The notes under the pieces are model-generated. The model did not search any database and was not told where the DNA came from. It was given only the letters and a program-made list of their open reading frames with translations. Shown piece by piece: positions 34,399-42,526 of a stretch of 54,025 nucleotides of DNA. This DNA is from Thermaceae bacterium. GTDB lineage: Bacteria; Deinococcota; Deinococci; Deinococcales; Thermaceae. How positions within the stretch are numbered: the stretch's first letter is position 1; each line of letters opens with the position of its first letter. The position numbers and the translations under genes are program-made. The DNA lies in assembly GCA_015478585.1 (NCBI GenBank), contig JADMIM010000015.1, positions 1 through 54,025 of the forward strand, given 5' to 3'.

Positions 34399-34797
34399 AT
34401 GAGCCCCACCGATACCCTAAAGCAGATCGCCAGTGCCGCCCCCGAGGCAGTGCTCGAGGCTCCTACAGGCTCATTTCCCGAACTACAGCAACAGCTCGAG
34501 GCCCAAGGCTACTTCGTCACCCTGGTAGACCGGGCCCCGGTATTCGACAAAACCACCTTGCTGCACGCGCTGTACCAGAGCTGCGAGATGCCCGGCTACT
34601 TTGGCTTCAACTACGATGCGCTGCTGGACAGCCTGTCCGACTTCTCCTGGAAAACGGCCAAGGGTTACGTGCTGGTCTTCAAAAACTTTGGCCTGCTGGA
34701 GAGGCGCTCCCCTCAGGATGCAGCGCTATTGCTGGAAATCGTCAAAGAAGCGCGAACCGAACGGGATACTCCTCTTTGGCTTGTGTTGCTCCGGTAG
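34399..34797 (+). CDS. Barstar-family ribonuclease inhibitor
   Basis: A 132-residue cytoplasmic protein with the barstar fold: GYFGFNYDALLDSLSDFSW carries the acidic helix that plugs the RNase active site (Asp of NYDAL), and the ending TPLWLVLLR is typical. It protects the cell from the RNase encoded just upstream. The stop TAG is the start of an R1-like fragment (TAGAGCGGTTCTCAG). Confidence 0.9.
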   Translation: MSPTDTLKQIASAAPEAVLEAPTGSFPELQQQLEAQGYFVTLVDRAPVFDKTTLLHALYQSCEMPGYFGFNYDALLDSLSDFSWKTAKGYVLVFKNFGLLERRSPQDAALLLEIVKEARTERDTPLWLVLLR

Positions 34798-34932
34798 AGC
34801 GGTTCTCAGTACCCCCAAATCTGACTAGCGCTATATCCGCACTTCAATGACTTGGTAAAGGCCCGTTCCTGAAGGCGCGAGCGTCAGACTTGGGGAACCC
34901 CTAAAGCCCAAATCTATTGTGGAGATACTTAG
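34795..34932 (+). repeat. R1 end fragment joined to repeat R2, copy 2
   Basis: TAGAGCGGTTCTCAG (R1 left end, containing the barstar stop) runs straight into AGTACCCCCAAATCTGACTA, the start of a full R2 copy that ends GGAGATACTTAG at 34932. The NTase-like gene on the other strand ends with its TAG directly against this R2 end. Confidence 0.8.
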
Positions 34933-35433
34933 CTATTCGCTACTCCCCTTATCGCGGTTTTCCTCCTCGAGCCGGGCCTGAATCAGCGCTACCCGCGCGG
35001 GACGCTGGAGCTGGAGGTAAAACTCGTACAGGTATTCCAACGAGACCACCGGAACCTCGATGCCCAGGTATTCCCGAACCCGCCGCTGCAACTTGAAATC
35101 GGGGGCGTTGTGCCAGCTTCCATTGACGCTCTGGTACTCGAGGTCGCCCATCACCTCTACCACCACGTCTTGCATGCGGTATTGCCCCAGATACGACCGC
35201 ATCAGGCGCACGCCCAGGTGCAGTCCGGGGGCATACACCTGATAAGGAGCCAGCAGCCGCGCGATTTGCTCGGCTCCGGCCCGGTCGGTTTGCAGGTCAA
35301 TGTCCTTGGGGATTACCGGCAGCCCGTATAGCGCCAGGGCCAAGCTCCCGCTCACGGCCCAGTCCACGCTATCTGCCAGCGTCGCACTGAGCAGTTGCAG
35401 CGCGATGGTGATGCGTTCGGGTAGCAGAATCAT
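34933..35433 (-). CDS. Nucleotidyltransferase-fold protein
   Basis: A 166-residue protein with a minimal nucleotidyltransferase motif: WAVSGSLALALYGLPVIPKD followed by IDLQTD, giving the GS and DxD elements, and a third acidic strand VVVEVMGDLEY. Such proteins include MNT antitoxins and AbiEii-like enzymes. No HEPN partner is next to it. ATG 35433 is chosen over TTG 35472 for its normal N-terminus. It follows the enolase-superfamily gene on the same strand, and its stop abuts repeat R2. Confidence 0.65.
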   Translation of the reverse strand: MILLPERITIALQLLSATLADSVDWAVSGSLALALYGLPVIPKDIDLQTDRAGAEQIARLLAPYQVYAPGLHLGVRLMRSYLGQYRMQDVVVEVMGDLEYQSVNGSWHNAPDFKLQRRVREYLGIEVPVVSLEYLYEFYLQLQRPARVALIQARLEEENRDKGSSE

Positions 35434-35488
35434 GGCAGCGCCGGAGGAAAGGCAGGGTGGGGGATAGGCCAATCCATAGGGCCGAAGT

Positions 35489-36571
35489 TCAGGACAACTG
35501 CCTCAGGGCATAACGCTCGAAGGCGGGAGGGTCGAAGTGGCACTGCACCAGGTCTTCCCACAGCAGCCAGCCCTCTTTGAGCGTAGGGAAGGAGCAAAAG
35601 CTGCCCTCGGCCTTGAGGTGAAAGGCCAGTTCGCTGGGCTCGCTGACCCCCCCTTGAAAGGCCAGCAGGGCGGTTTGGTAAGCGCCAAAGCTGGAGAGGG
35701 CCTGTGAGCCCACCATCGCGCTTTTGCCGGCTCTTTGGGCCAGCTCGAGCATCTCGAGGCTCAGACTATACCCGCTGCGGGCAGGCTTGAGGTTGAGAAT
35801 ATCGAAGGTCTGCAAGGCCAGTTCCCTTTTCAGGTCGCGCAGGGTAAACGCCGAGTCGTCGGCGATGATGGGCAAGAGCTGCATCCCACGAAGTTCGGCT
35901 CGAGCCCGCACCTCTTCCACGGGGAGTGGCTCTTCCACATATAGCAGCCCTGCCTCGGCCCAGGCCTGCAAGTAGGCCGGGGCTTGCTGAGGGCTCAGGG
36001 TCTCGTTAGCATCGGCGTAAAGGGCCACATCGGGGAAATGTTGGCGCAACCTGGCGATGCGCCGCAAGTCGCCGTCCAGGTCGCGGCCCACCTTGACCTT
36101 CAAAACCCGCACCCCGGCCGCGTAAACCCAGGCCGCATCCGCCAGCACCTCCTGCTCCTCAGCGATTCCCAAGATATAGCTGACCCGGACGCGAGAATGT
36201 TGGGGTTGAAGCGCTTGCCAGAGTTGCTGGCCCCGGCTCCTGGCTTCCCACAGAGCGATATCCAGGCCGCCTTTAGCGGTGAGGTTGCCAGGAAAAGCCG
36301 ACAGCACCTTCTGCACGGCATCGGTATCTTGGGCCTCGAGGCCCAGCAGCTTAGGGCGAAGGTAGTCTAGGGCCGCCAGCACGGTTCCCACGGTCTCGCC
36401 ATAGATGGTTGGGCGCGGCGGAATCTCGGCCCGCCCGATGGCCCCATCCTGTAGCTCGACCTCGAGCAGCACGTGCTCGAGGTCCGCCAGCTCGGACGAT
36501 TTGCCCCAGCGCAAAGCCCCTCGCAAGGGCAGGCGAAAGGGCCGAGGGGTGATACGCTGGATGGCTGCCAT
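35489..36571 (-). CDS. Enolase-superfamily enzyme (muconate cycloisomerase/dipeptide epimerase type)
   Basis: A 360-residue mandelate-racemase/MLE-type enzyme. The catalytic Lys pair is in VLKVKVG, the metal ligands are Asp in YADANE, Glu in YVEEPLP and Asp in IADDSAF, and the second Lys is in LNLKPARSG. This set is shared by o-succinylbenzoate synthases, N-acylamino acid racemases and Ala-Glu epimerases. No menaquinone genes are nearby, so the substrate is left open. Confidence 0.8.
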   Translation of the reverse strand: MAAIQRITPRPFRLPLRGALRWGKSSELADLEHVLLEVELQDGAIGRAEIPPRPTIYGETVGTVLAALDYLRPKLLGLEAQDTDAVQKVLSAFPGNLTAKGGLDIALWEARSRGQQLWQALQPQHSRVRVSYILGIAEEQEVLADAAWVYAAGVRVLKVKVGRDLDGDLRRIARLRQHFPDVALYADANETLSPQQAPAYLQAWAEAGLLYVEEPLPVEEVRARAELRGMQLLPIIADDSAFTLRDLKRELALQTFDILNLKPARSGYSLSLEMLELAQRAGKSAMVGSQALSSFGAYQTALLAFQGGVSEPSELAFHLKAEGSFCSFPTLKEGWLLWEDLVQCHFDPPAFERYALRQLS

Positions 36572-36689
36572 AGGGATATCGCGGGTTGAAACGCAAACCA
36601 GACTCGGGCACTTTGCACCGGCTTTATTCCAAGAAATCCTTTGCCCGTGCGACCTTCCGAAGTATATATCAGAGCCAGTCCTGAGCTGT

Positions 36690-36838
36690 CATGCCAAGTT
36701 CGGTGAATATCTAACCCAACTGGAAGTTATCCGCGTAGCGGAGGACGATACTGCCCCTTGGAAGGAGTCTACTGGGCTTCACTAAGATGGGCCTCTAAAA
36801 AGCTTTGAATACTATCTTGGTGAAGCCGGTATCATCGG
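36690..36838 (-). repeat. Dispersed repeat R4, copy 2
   Basis: Inverse orientation to 7815-7965. Read on the minus strand it shows CGGCTTCACCAAGATAGTAT, then CTCCGCTACGCGGATAACTT, then CACCGAACTTGG. It ends directly at the stop codon of the tRNA-binding protein gene. Confidence 0.68.
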
Positions 36839-37168
36839 TCAGTACACCTGTCCGCCTAGGGGGACTTCGCGCTCAGGGCCGAGCAAAACCACCCGTCCAG
36901 CCTCGTCTGGTAGCCCCAGCACCAGCACCTGTGAGGCGAACCCGGCGATGTTGCGCTCACCCAAGTTCACCGCGCAGATTACCTGCCTGCCCACCAGGGC
37001 TTGGGGCGAATACAACTCGGTCAGTTGGGCGCTGCTCTGCCGAGTTCCAAGCTGGCCCAAATCCACCCAGAGCTTGTAGGAGGGCTTTTTAGCCTTCTCG
37101 TTGGGCTCGGCTCGGCTGATGCGCCCGACCCGCAGGTCGAGCAGTTGAAACGCCTCGAGGGGAGTCAT
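36839..37168 (-). CDS. CsaA-like tRNA-binding domain protein
   Basis: A 109-residue stand-alone OB-fold tRNA-binding protein. Typical elements: FQLLDLRVGRISRAEPNEKA, KPSYKLWVDLG, RQSSAQLTELYSPQALVGRQ, VICAVNLGERNIAGFASQVL and the end EVPLGGQVY. CsaA acts as a secretion chaperone in Bacillus and its relatives form the C-terminus of MetRS. TATGCT lies 8 nt before the ATG. Confidence 0.9.
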   Translation of the reverse strand: MTPLEAFQLLDLRVGRISRAEPNEKAKKPSYKLWVDLGQLGTRQSSAQLTELYSPQALVGRQVICAVNLGERNIAGFASQVLVLGLPDEAGRVVLLGPEREVPLGGQVY

Positions 37169-37176
37169 CGGGTTTT

Positions 37177-37182
37177 AGCATA
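37177..37182 (-). promoter_or_regulatory. -10 box (TATGCT) for the CsaA-like gene
   Basis: On the minus strand TATGCT is 8 nt before the ATG at 37168. Confidence 0.45.
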
Positions 37183-37284
37183 TAAGAAAGCCGGTGACCA
37201 CAGCGCTCAGAGTCTTAAAGCTTGTCCAGTACAGCAAAAATAGAATATGAGAGCCCTGCTCCTGGACGCTATGGGCCTTTCCCA

Positions 37285-37290
37285 TATACT
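37285..37290 (+). promoter_or_regulatory. -10 box (TATACT) of a leaderless-type promoter
   Basis: TATACT is 7 nt before the ATG at 37298, which sets the start of the following gene and rules out the longer frame from 37247. Confidence 0.5.
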
Positions 37291-37297
37291 TTTCTGG

Positions 37298-37597
37298 ATG
37301 CAACGCCTGCTCGACCAAGCCGCAATTCTTATTCGGGATGCCAGGGAACTCCCTCCTGAGCGAGCCACCCGCTCTTTCCAGGAGGCGGTGGGGCTTTTGG
37401 AAGCTGTCCCTCCTGGCAAGGAGCGCGACGGAATGATGGCCCTGGCCTACTTGCGAATGTCTCAAACTCAGCGAAAAATGGGTCAGGGCCGCGAGGCTGA
37501 CCGCTCTTATATGCTGGGTTATAGCTATGCCCGTACCTCCCGCGAGGAGCGGGTACGCCGCCTGGCCGAAAAACTCGGCGAGGAGTTCAAGGGATAA
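37298..37597 (+). CDS. Small helical (TPR-like) protein
   Basis: A 99-residue, fully helical protein, MQRLLDQAAILIRDARELPP and on. The pattern of two helix pairs (SFQEAVGLLEAVPPGKERDG; AYLRMSQTQRKMGQGREADR) looks like one or two tetratricopeptide repeats. No function can be assigned. The start at 37298 is set by TATACT 7 nt upstream. A DUF420 gene follows after 68 nt. Confidence 0.62.
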   Translation: MQRLLDQAAILIRDARELPPERATRSFQEAVGLLEAVPPGKERDGMMALAYLRMSQTQRKMGQGREADRSYMLGYSYARTSREERVRRLAEKLGEEFKG

Positions 37598-37665
37598 ATG
37601 CCCCGATAGGGTCTTGAATAATCTGTAATAGTTACAGACTGGGCTGCTCGAGGAGGAATAGACAC

Positions 37666-38103
37666 ATGGGTCAGACGCTTGGCGATATTGCGGCCACCTT
37701 GATTGGCCTTTCGGGGGTGGCGGTGATTATCGGGGTTATTTTTATCCGGCGGGGAGACCGGGTGTGGCATCCCCGCATGATGCTTACCGCTACCGCTCTG
37801 GCAGCTTTGTTTTTGGTGTTTTACCTGCTCAAATGGGGGCTCTATGGAACCACCCGCTACGTGGGGCCGCAGGAGTGGCGCGGAGCTTATTATCTGCTGC
37901 TTATCACCCATACCCTGCTGGCAGCTCTTAACGGCCCGCTGGTGGTCTGGCTAATCTATAATGCCCTCAAGGGCCGCTTCAATGTTCACAAGCCCTGGGC
38001 ACGTTGGACGGTTCCCATCTGGCTCTATGTGGCCCTCACCGGCTGGGTGATTGGCCTGGTGCTCAGGCACTATGGTGAGAGTGCGGGTAGCATACGGTTT
38101 TAG
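37666..38103 (+). CDS. DUF420 (YozB-like) membrane protein
   Basis: A 145-residue membrane protein with four predicted helices. Conserved histidines of DUF420 lie in the helices: VWHPRMMLTATAL, LLLITHTLLAALN and HKPWARWTVPIWLYVALTGW. DUF420 genes are often linked to cytochrome oxidase or Sco genes, so a heme or copper role is possible. AGGAGGAAT precedes the ATG by 8 nt. The next gene starts directly after the stop codon. Confidence 0.82.
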   Translation: MGQTLGDIAATLIGLSGVAVIIGVIFIRRGDRVWHPRMMLTATALAALFLVFYLLKWGLYGTTRYVGPQEWRGAYYLLLITHTLLAALNGPLVVWLIYNALKGRFNVHKPWARWTVPIWLYVALTGWVIGLVLRHYGESAGSIRF

Positions 38104-38607
38104 ATGCTCAAACCGACGCGCGACAAAATCCCCGAGCTTATCTGGGAGAGCAGGGGTACGGCTCAAACCCGCATACTGGACGAGGCTGAGTATAAACTCG
38201 AGCTGCACTGCAAGCTCCAGGAAGAGATAAACGGGTTCCTCGAGGCGGGTTCCTCGGACGAACCCGCCGATTTGCTCGAGGTCATCTATGTCTTCGCCAA
38301 AAGCCAAGGCTTGAGCCGAGAGGAACTCGAGGCCCTGCGCCTGGTCAAGCACCAGAAACGCGGTGGTTTCGAGGAGCAAACCTTACTCTGGACTAAGGCT
38401 TCTTTCCCCATCCCTCGAGCACGATCCGACCTTCGGCCACCCGCGCCCGCTCGGGGCCACGCCCGCCCTTGTCCTCGGTGGGGGCTTGGGCCACGTGGTT
38501 GGCAATGCGAATTTGCTTGGCCTCGAGGCTCATGGCCCAGATGGCGGCCTCTTCCTGCCCGTTGGCCCCAGCGTGGGCCAGCCCGCGCAGCTTGCCCACC
38601 ACGATGA
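38104..38607 (+). CDS. MazG-like nucleoside triphosphate pyrophosphohydrolase with an overprinted C-terminus
   Basis: Residues 1 to about 97 form a complete small all-alpha NTP pyrophosphohydrolase domain: RDKIPELIWESRG, LDEAEYKLELHCKLQEEING, PADLLEVIYVFAKSQGL and VKHQKRGGFEEQ. The remaining 70 residues are Pro/Arg/Trp-rich and are simply the antisense of minC, overlapping it by 215 nt. In another frame a TAA at 38394-38396 touches the minC stop, which would be the natural end. A small indel near codon 97 has probably removed the original stop. Confidence 0.72.
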   Translation: MLKPTRDKIPELIWESRGTAQTRILDEAEYKLELHCKLQEEINGFLEAGSSDEPADLLEVIYVFAKSQGLSREELEALRLVKHQKRGGFEEQTLLWTKASFPIPRARSDLRPPAPARGHARPCPRWGLGPRGWQCEFAWPRGSWPRWRPLPARWPQRGPARAACPPR

Positions 38608-38938
38608 TATCCCCGGCTGCTACTACCTCGGCTCCGGGGTTCACATCGCCCAAAATCACTACCGTACCCGGCGATTCGATGCGGCTACCGGCCCGCAGAT
38701 TCTGGTCTATCACCTCGGTATAGGGGATGAGTTTCTCGCCGCGCTGAGGGCGCAGGCTAAGGCCCCGGTTCTGGCCGATCTCCAGGAGGGCCTCGAGCAC
38801 GTCCTTGCTTACTGGGCCACTAACCTCGACCTCTAAGGGCGACTCGGGCAGCTCAGACAGGGCTTTGCGCAGCATCTCGGGGGTTTCGTTGCCGTCCAGC
38901 CGAACCGAGAGGGCGTTGAGGGTGGCGCGGATACGCAT
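38393..38938 (-). CDS. minC: Septum site-determining protein MinC
   Basis: A 181-residue inhibitor of FtsZ assembly. The C-terminal beta-helix domain is clear: GSRIESPGTVVILGDVNPGA, EVVAAGDIIVVGKLRGLAHA and IWAMSLEAKQIRIANHV. The N-terminal FtsZ-binding part is short, as in other Deinococcota. minD and minE are not adjacent. TATAAC lies 7 nt before the ATG. It converges with the MazG-like gene. Confidence 0.93.
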   Translation of the reverse strand: MRIRATLNALSVRLDGNETPEMLRKALSELPESPLEVEVSGPVSKDVLEALLEIGQNRGLSLRPQRGEKLIPYTEVIDQNLRAGSRIESPGTVVILGDVNPGAEVVAAGDIIVVGKLRGLAHAGANGQEEAAIWAMSLEAKQIRIANHVAQAPTEDKGGRGPERARVAEGRIVLEGWGKKP

Positions 38939-39039
38939 GGCCCGAGTTATACCACGAAATCTGAGTCCCCTATTCAGGGGTATACAGAGGTCTCAGCTTT
39001 CGGCAAAATGTCAGTTACGCTCGAGGAGACGGTAGCTAT

Positions 39040-41253
39040 ATGAAACCTAAACGGCAGCGTTCCAACAAACGGCAAGCGGGAATCGCCCTGGTAACAGTGC
39101 TCATTGCCGGGGTGATCGCCATCGCCATCCTTACGATTCTCAACATAAGCGTGCTGGGCGAACTTCGCAGTGGGCGCAGTGTGGGCTCGAGGAACCAGCT
39201 TGCCCAGGCTGCCGATGGGGTTTCGGATCAGGCCCGCTTGCAACTACTGCTCGATTACACCAACTCCAAGAAAACCATCCCCAACTATCTCAGCTATCTA
39301 AGCAGCAACCTTAGTACTACCCCTCTGGGCGGAAAAATAGACTTGGGTCAGGGACTCAAAGCATCCTGGAAAGTCACCAATGTTTCTCAACCCACCGACA
39401 AGTACGGTTGGGTCGAAATTCATGCCACTGCCTATAACGGCAATAGCAACCAAACCGTAATCCGGCGGGTCAGCTTTGGGCAAAACCCCATCTTTGACCT
39501 AGCCATGCTCTCCGAGACCATCAACTGTATGTATTGCCATTTGCGAGTCAACGGAGATGTGGGCTCCTTGCAGTTTTTCCGACCTGGTTGGGGTACGGAG
39601 GGGAACAGCGGTCAAGGTAGCGGGGGCGCGGATGGTGGCTCCAACATCAACGGAAATGTGTTTATAGCTCCTTGCCCGGCTGGCACTACTTGCCCCGGAA
39701 CCAATAACCTCACCAACGATTCCACCGACCTTAGCGGTACACCCAAGCTCATCAACGGAGCCCAGGTGACTCAAGCTGTAAACACCAACTATACCGGGAG
39801 CAAGTTGCCCAAAAGCACCAACGGGGTTCCGCAGTTTCCACCCATCGAGCGGGCGGTGGGTGAGGCCAATGCCGATGGCACCATGAGCGGAGGGCTGATT
39901 GTCGGCGTGCCCAAGGGCGGTCAGCTTACCGCACTCCCCAGCTCTTCCAATGTGCCCCAGGTGAGCGGGGTCTACAACGGCAACTTGGTGCTGATTGGAA
40001 CAGCCGCTAATCCCATCGTGCTCAAGGGCGATATCTACGTCAAGGGCGATGTGGTAATCAAAGGGGTGGTTACGGGGCGGGGTGCTATCTACAGTGACCG
40101 CAACACCTATATTGCGGGTAATGTGACCACCGTCAACCCCCCGGATTCGGTGGGGACTGGGGTCTGCACCGGAATTACCAACCCCGATACCTGCGCTCAG
40201 AAAAATGTGGCTGCCGGTAAAGACGAGTTGCGGCTGGCGACCAGGGGTAGCACCATCATGGGGGACTACACCGAGCGCAATGCCACCGGCACAAAGTTGC
40301 CTTACGACCAAACCCAATCCGCAGACTATTATCGCAGCCAGTTCGGATTTTATAGCGGCAACCGTTATTACGACACGGTTACTGGTGACGAGCTATATAA
40401 AGGCACAGATGGCAAATACTATAACGTCGAGAACCAACAGATTTCCAGTACCCAGGTGATTACTAAGGCAGCCGACCCCGGCAGCAACACCTCCGCTAAC
40501 CCCAACGATGCCTATAGCTATAGCTTCCGCCCAGGAAGCATAAACAGTAGTGGCGGCTTTACTCCTTGGCTTAGCGATGCCTTTTACAAAAACCAGTTGT
40601 TAGGACAACAGTCTTTTACCTACAATACCTGGCGAACAGGCCTACCTGGACGCAACAGCGGTGAAAGCGACAAAGCCTTTATTACTCGTATCACCAATGC
40701 ATTGGTGGCAGCCCGCTTGCCCAAAAGTGAGGCCAGCGCCATAGCTCAGCGCTATGTAAATGGGGATGGTGCTTGGGGTCAAGATTTTAGTGGGGGACAT
40801 TGGTATTTTGATGGCGGAAATACCTTGCGGGTCATCATAGATAACAAGCAAAGCTATCCTGCCCAAGTTACTCAGGTAGATGCCTTCTTATACAGTAACT
40901 GGCGCATTGCAGGTAAAACCAGTATGCAGGCTCTGGCGGTCAACGGTGGGATGATTGCCAAGCAACTAGGGGTACTAGCCCCAGGCCGCAAGGTGGAAAC
41001 TTGGTGGACTGACACCTTGGGTAACTGGGATGGTTGGAGCGGGAAATACGATTTCCTCAACGATCCCAAGCAGGCTCAGTGTGCTTCTGGTCAGACCTAC
41101 TATGTTCCCGGCACCAACGACTGTGCCCTTACCGTCAACTACGACTACCGTTTGAGGAACGGCGGGTTTGGCTACGACTTGGTTAAGGGTACTCCTGGTC
41201 AGACGATAGCCTGGCGCTTGAGCGGCAATACTGCGGATAGGGTGGCTCCATGA
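39040..41253 (+). CDS. Large PilX/ComZ-like pilus-associated protein with a CxxCH motif
   Basis: A 737-residue protein that starts like a minor pilin (AGIALVTVLIAGVIAIAILT after a basic leader), then has a big outer domain rich in Asn, Gly, Ser and Thr. The block ETINCMYCHLRVNGDVG contains CMYCH, a potential c-type heme site or a metal/disulfide site. A repeated GNLVLIGTAANPIVLKGDIY-type stretch suggests a beta-solenoid, as in ComZ of Thermus. Three further cysteine pairs (APCPAGTTCPG, GVCTGITNPDTC, AQCASGQTYYVPGTNDC) look like disulfides. It leads a five-gene pilin cluster. Base use is clearly more A+T-rich than neighbours. Confidence 0.75.
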   Translation: MKPKRQRSNKRQAGIALVTVLIAGVIAIAILTILNISVLGELRSGRSVGSRNQLAQAADGVSDQARLQLLLDYTNSKKTIPNYLSYLSSNLSTTPLGGKIDLGQGLKASWKVTNVSQPTDKYGWVEIHATAYNGNSNQTVIRRVSFGQNPIFDLAMLSETINCMYCHLRVNGDVGSLQFFRPGWGTEGNSGQGSGGADGGSNINGNVFIAPCPAGTTCPGTNNLTNDSTDLSGTPKLINGAQVTQAVNTNYTGSKLPKSTNGVPQFPPIERAVGEANADGTMSGGLIVGVPKGGQLTALPSSSNVPQVSGVYNGNLVLIGTAANPIVLKGDIYVKGDVVIKGVVTGRGAIYSDRNTYIAGNVTTVNPPDSVGTGVCTGITNPDTCAQKNVAAGKDELRLATRGSTIMGDYTERNATGTKLPYDQTQSADYYRSQFGFYSGNRYYDTVTGDELYKGTDGKYYNVENQQISSTQVITKAADPGSNTSANPNDAYSYSFRPGSINSSGGFTPWLSDAFYKNQLLGQQSFTYNTWRTGLPGRNSGESDKAFITRITNALVAARLPKSEASAIAQRYVNGDGAWGQDFSGGHWYFDGGNTLRVIIDNKQSYPAQVTQVDAFLYSNWRIAGKTSMQALAVNGGMIAKQLGVLAPGRKVETWWTDTLGNWDGWSGKYDFLNDPKQAQCASGQTYYVPGTNDCALTVNYDYRLRNGGFGYDLVKGTPGQTIAWRLSGNTADRVAP

Positions 41254-41621
41254 ACCGATTGGTGTTAGGGTCGGGCGTTGTGGTCGTAGGCTTGCTGTTA
41301 TGGCTGGTATGGCCCAAGGGAAACACTGCTCAGATTGCCCAGGCCGGGCCGCCTAGCGTGGTTCCGGCACGCCCAGGCCCCAAAATGGTGTTTGCTGACA
41401 ACCAGGCTCCGCAACAACCTACCCAAAGCCCAGATCTGAGCCTCAACGCCACTCCGCTGGCGGACATAAAGCCCTCGATGGTAGATGCGGTTGTCCAGCA
41501 AAACGGGGTTCCAGTCATTGTGTTTGTGGATGGCAGCCAACTTCCAGTAGACCCCGCAACCTATAACCAACTCAGCCCGGACGTTCGCTTTCGTCTCGAT
41601 TACAAACGGGGGAGGCCATGA
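41250..41621 (+). CDS. Hypothetical membrane-anchored protein in the pilin cluster
   Basis: A 123-residue protein with one N-terminal membrane helix (RLVLGSGVVVVGLLLWLVWP), a Pro/Gln-rich linker (about 30-65) and a small C-terminal domain (DAVVQQNGVPVIVFVDGSQL). No family is recognised. It overlaps both neighbours by 4 nt, so it is made together with them and probably serves pilus assembly or transformation. Confidence 0.65.
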   Translation: MNRLVLGSGVVVVGLLLWLVWPKGNTAQIAQAGPPSVVPARPGPKMVFADNQAPQQPTQSPDLSLNATPLADIKPSMVDAVVQQNGVPVIVFVDGSQLPVDPATYNQLSPDVRFRLDYKRGRP

Positions 41622-42058
41622 GAAAAGGGTTCACCCTGATTGAAATGCTAGTGGTATTAGGCATCCTGGCAATTATCTTTGCTTTGGGTTTTCCTGGCCT
41701 GCGTAACTATATTCAGGCCAGCTATCTCAGAAGTGCAGTTACTGCACTGGCTCAGTCACTAAAGCAAGTGGGGTCTATAGCCCTGACCCGAAGCGAGCCA
41801 TACCACCTAAACATGACTGTAAATAGTGGAGCGCTGTCCTGGACATCCGATGCCGATACCACTAACACCAATCTGGTGCGAACTACGTTGCCCTATAACG
41901 CACAGATTGCGGGGTTCGACTGTAGCAATAGCAGCAACTACACCCTTAGCTTTACCGGACGGGGTATGCCGACCACCGGCTGTAGCATATCCGTAAGCCT
42001 GAATGGGAAAACCCGTCTGGTAACGGTTTTGCTCACTGGCAAGGTGGTGACTCCATGA
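41618..42058 (+). CDS. Type IV pilin-like protein (GspH/FimT type)
   Basis: A 146-residue prepilin. The class III signal is MRKG-FTLIEMLVVLGILAI, with cleavage after Gly and the conserved Glu at mature position 5. The C-terminal part has two cysteines (FDCSNSSNYTLSF and TTGCSISVSLNGK), fitting a GspH/FimT minor pilin. It overlaps both neighbouring genes by 4 nt. Confidence 0.87.
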   Translation: MRKGFTLIEMLVVLGILAIIFALGFPGLRNYIQASYLRSAVTALAQSLKQVGSIALTRSEPYHLNMTVNSGALSWTSDADTTNTNLVRTTLPYNAQIAGFDCSNSSNYTLSFTGRGMPTTGCSISVSLNGKTRLVTVLLTGKVVTP

Positions 42059-42513
42059 GACAGGCCAAAGGTCTAACCTTGATTGAGGTATTGGTAGCCG
42101 TGGGAATTATTGCTATTTTGGCGGCAGTTATTTTTTCGGGGGTAATGAGCAGTTTGCAAGCCAACCGGGTGAGCCGATACAAAACCCAAGCCGACCAATG
42201 TACCCAGTCGGTGGTGGAGCGCTACCGGGTGTTTTGGAATAGCACAGATAGTCTAGGTAAACCCCTGTATAACAAATATCCCTCGAAGGTCGATCCAACC
42301 TCGAGACCCATCACCAACGACTTGTGCCTAAACTTGCCCAGCAGCTACACCGTGACTACCAATGACCAGGGCCAATACAACCAAGATGGGAGCGTGTTCA
42401 CTCCCTCAATAGCGGTTCCTGTTCCGCCTTTGCGCGGCCTCGAGGTGTTGGTGAGCGATGGAACAAAAACCCTGAGCGATATCAAGACCCAAGTGGGGCA
42501 GCCCGTTCAGTAG
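42055..42513 (+). CDS. Type IV pilin-like protein (PilV/GspI type)
   Basis: A 152-residue prepilin with signal MRQAKG-LTLIEVLVAVGII and Glu at mature position 5, followed by the hydrophobic helix to about residue 32. The outer domain is short and has two cysteines (DQCTQS and NDLCLN). It probably forms part of the pilus tip with its neighbours. Confidence 0.85.
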   Translation: MRQAKGLTLIEVLVAVGIIAILAAVIFSGVMSSLQANRVSRYKTQADQCTQSVVERYRVFWNSTDSLGKPLYNKYPSKVDPTSRPITNDLCLNLPSSYTVTTNDQGQYNQDGSVFTPSIAVPVPPLRGLEVLVSDGTKTLSDIKTQVGQPVQ

Positions 42514-42526
42514 TGAGGAGGAACCT

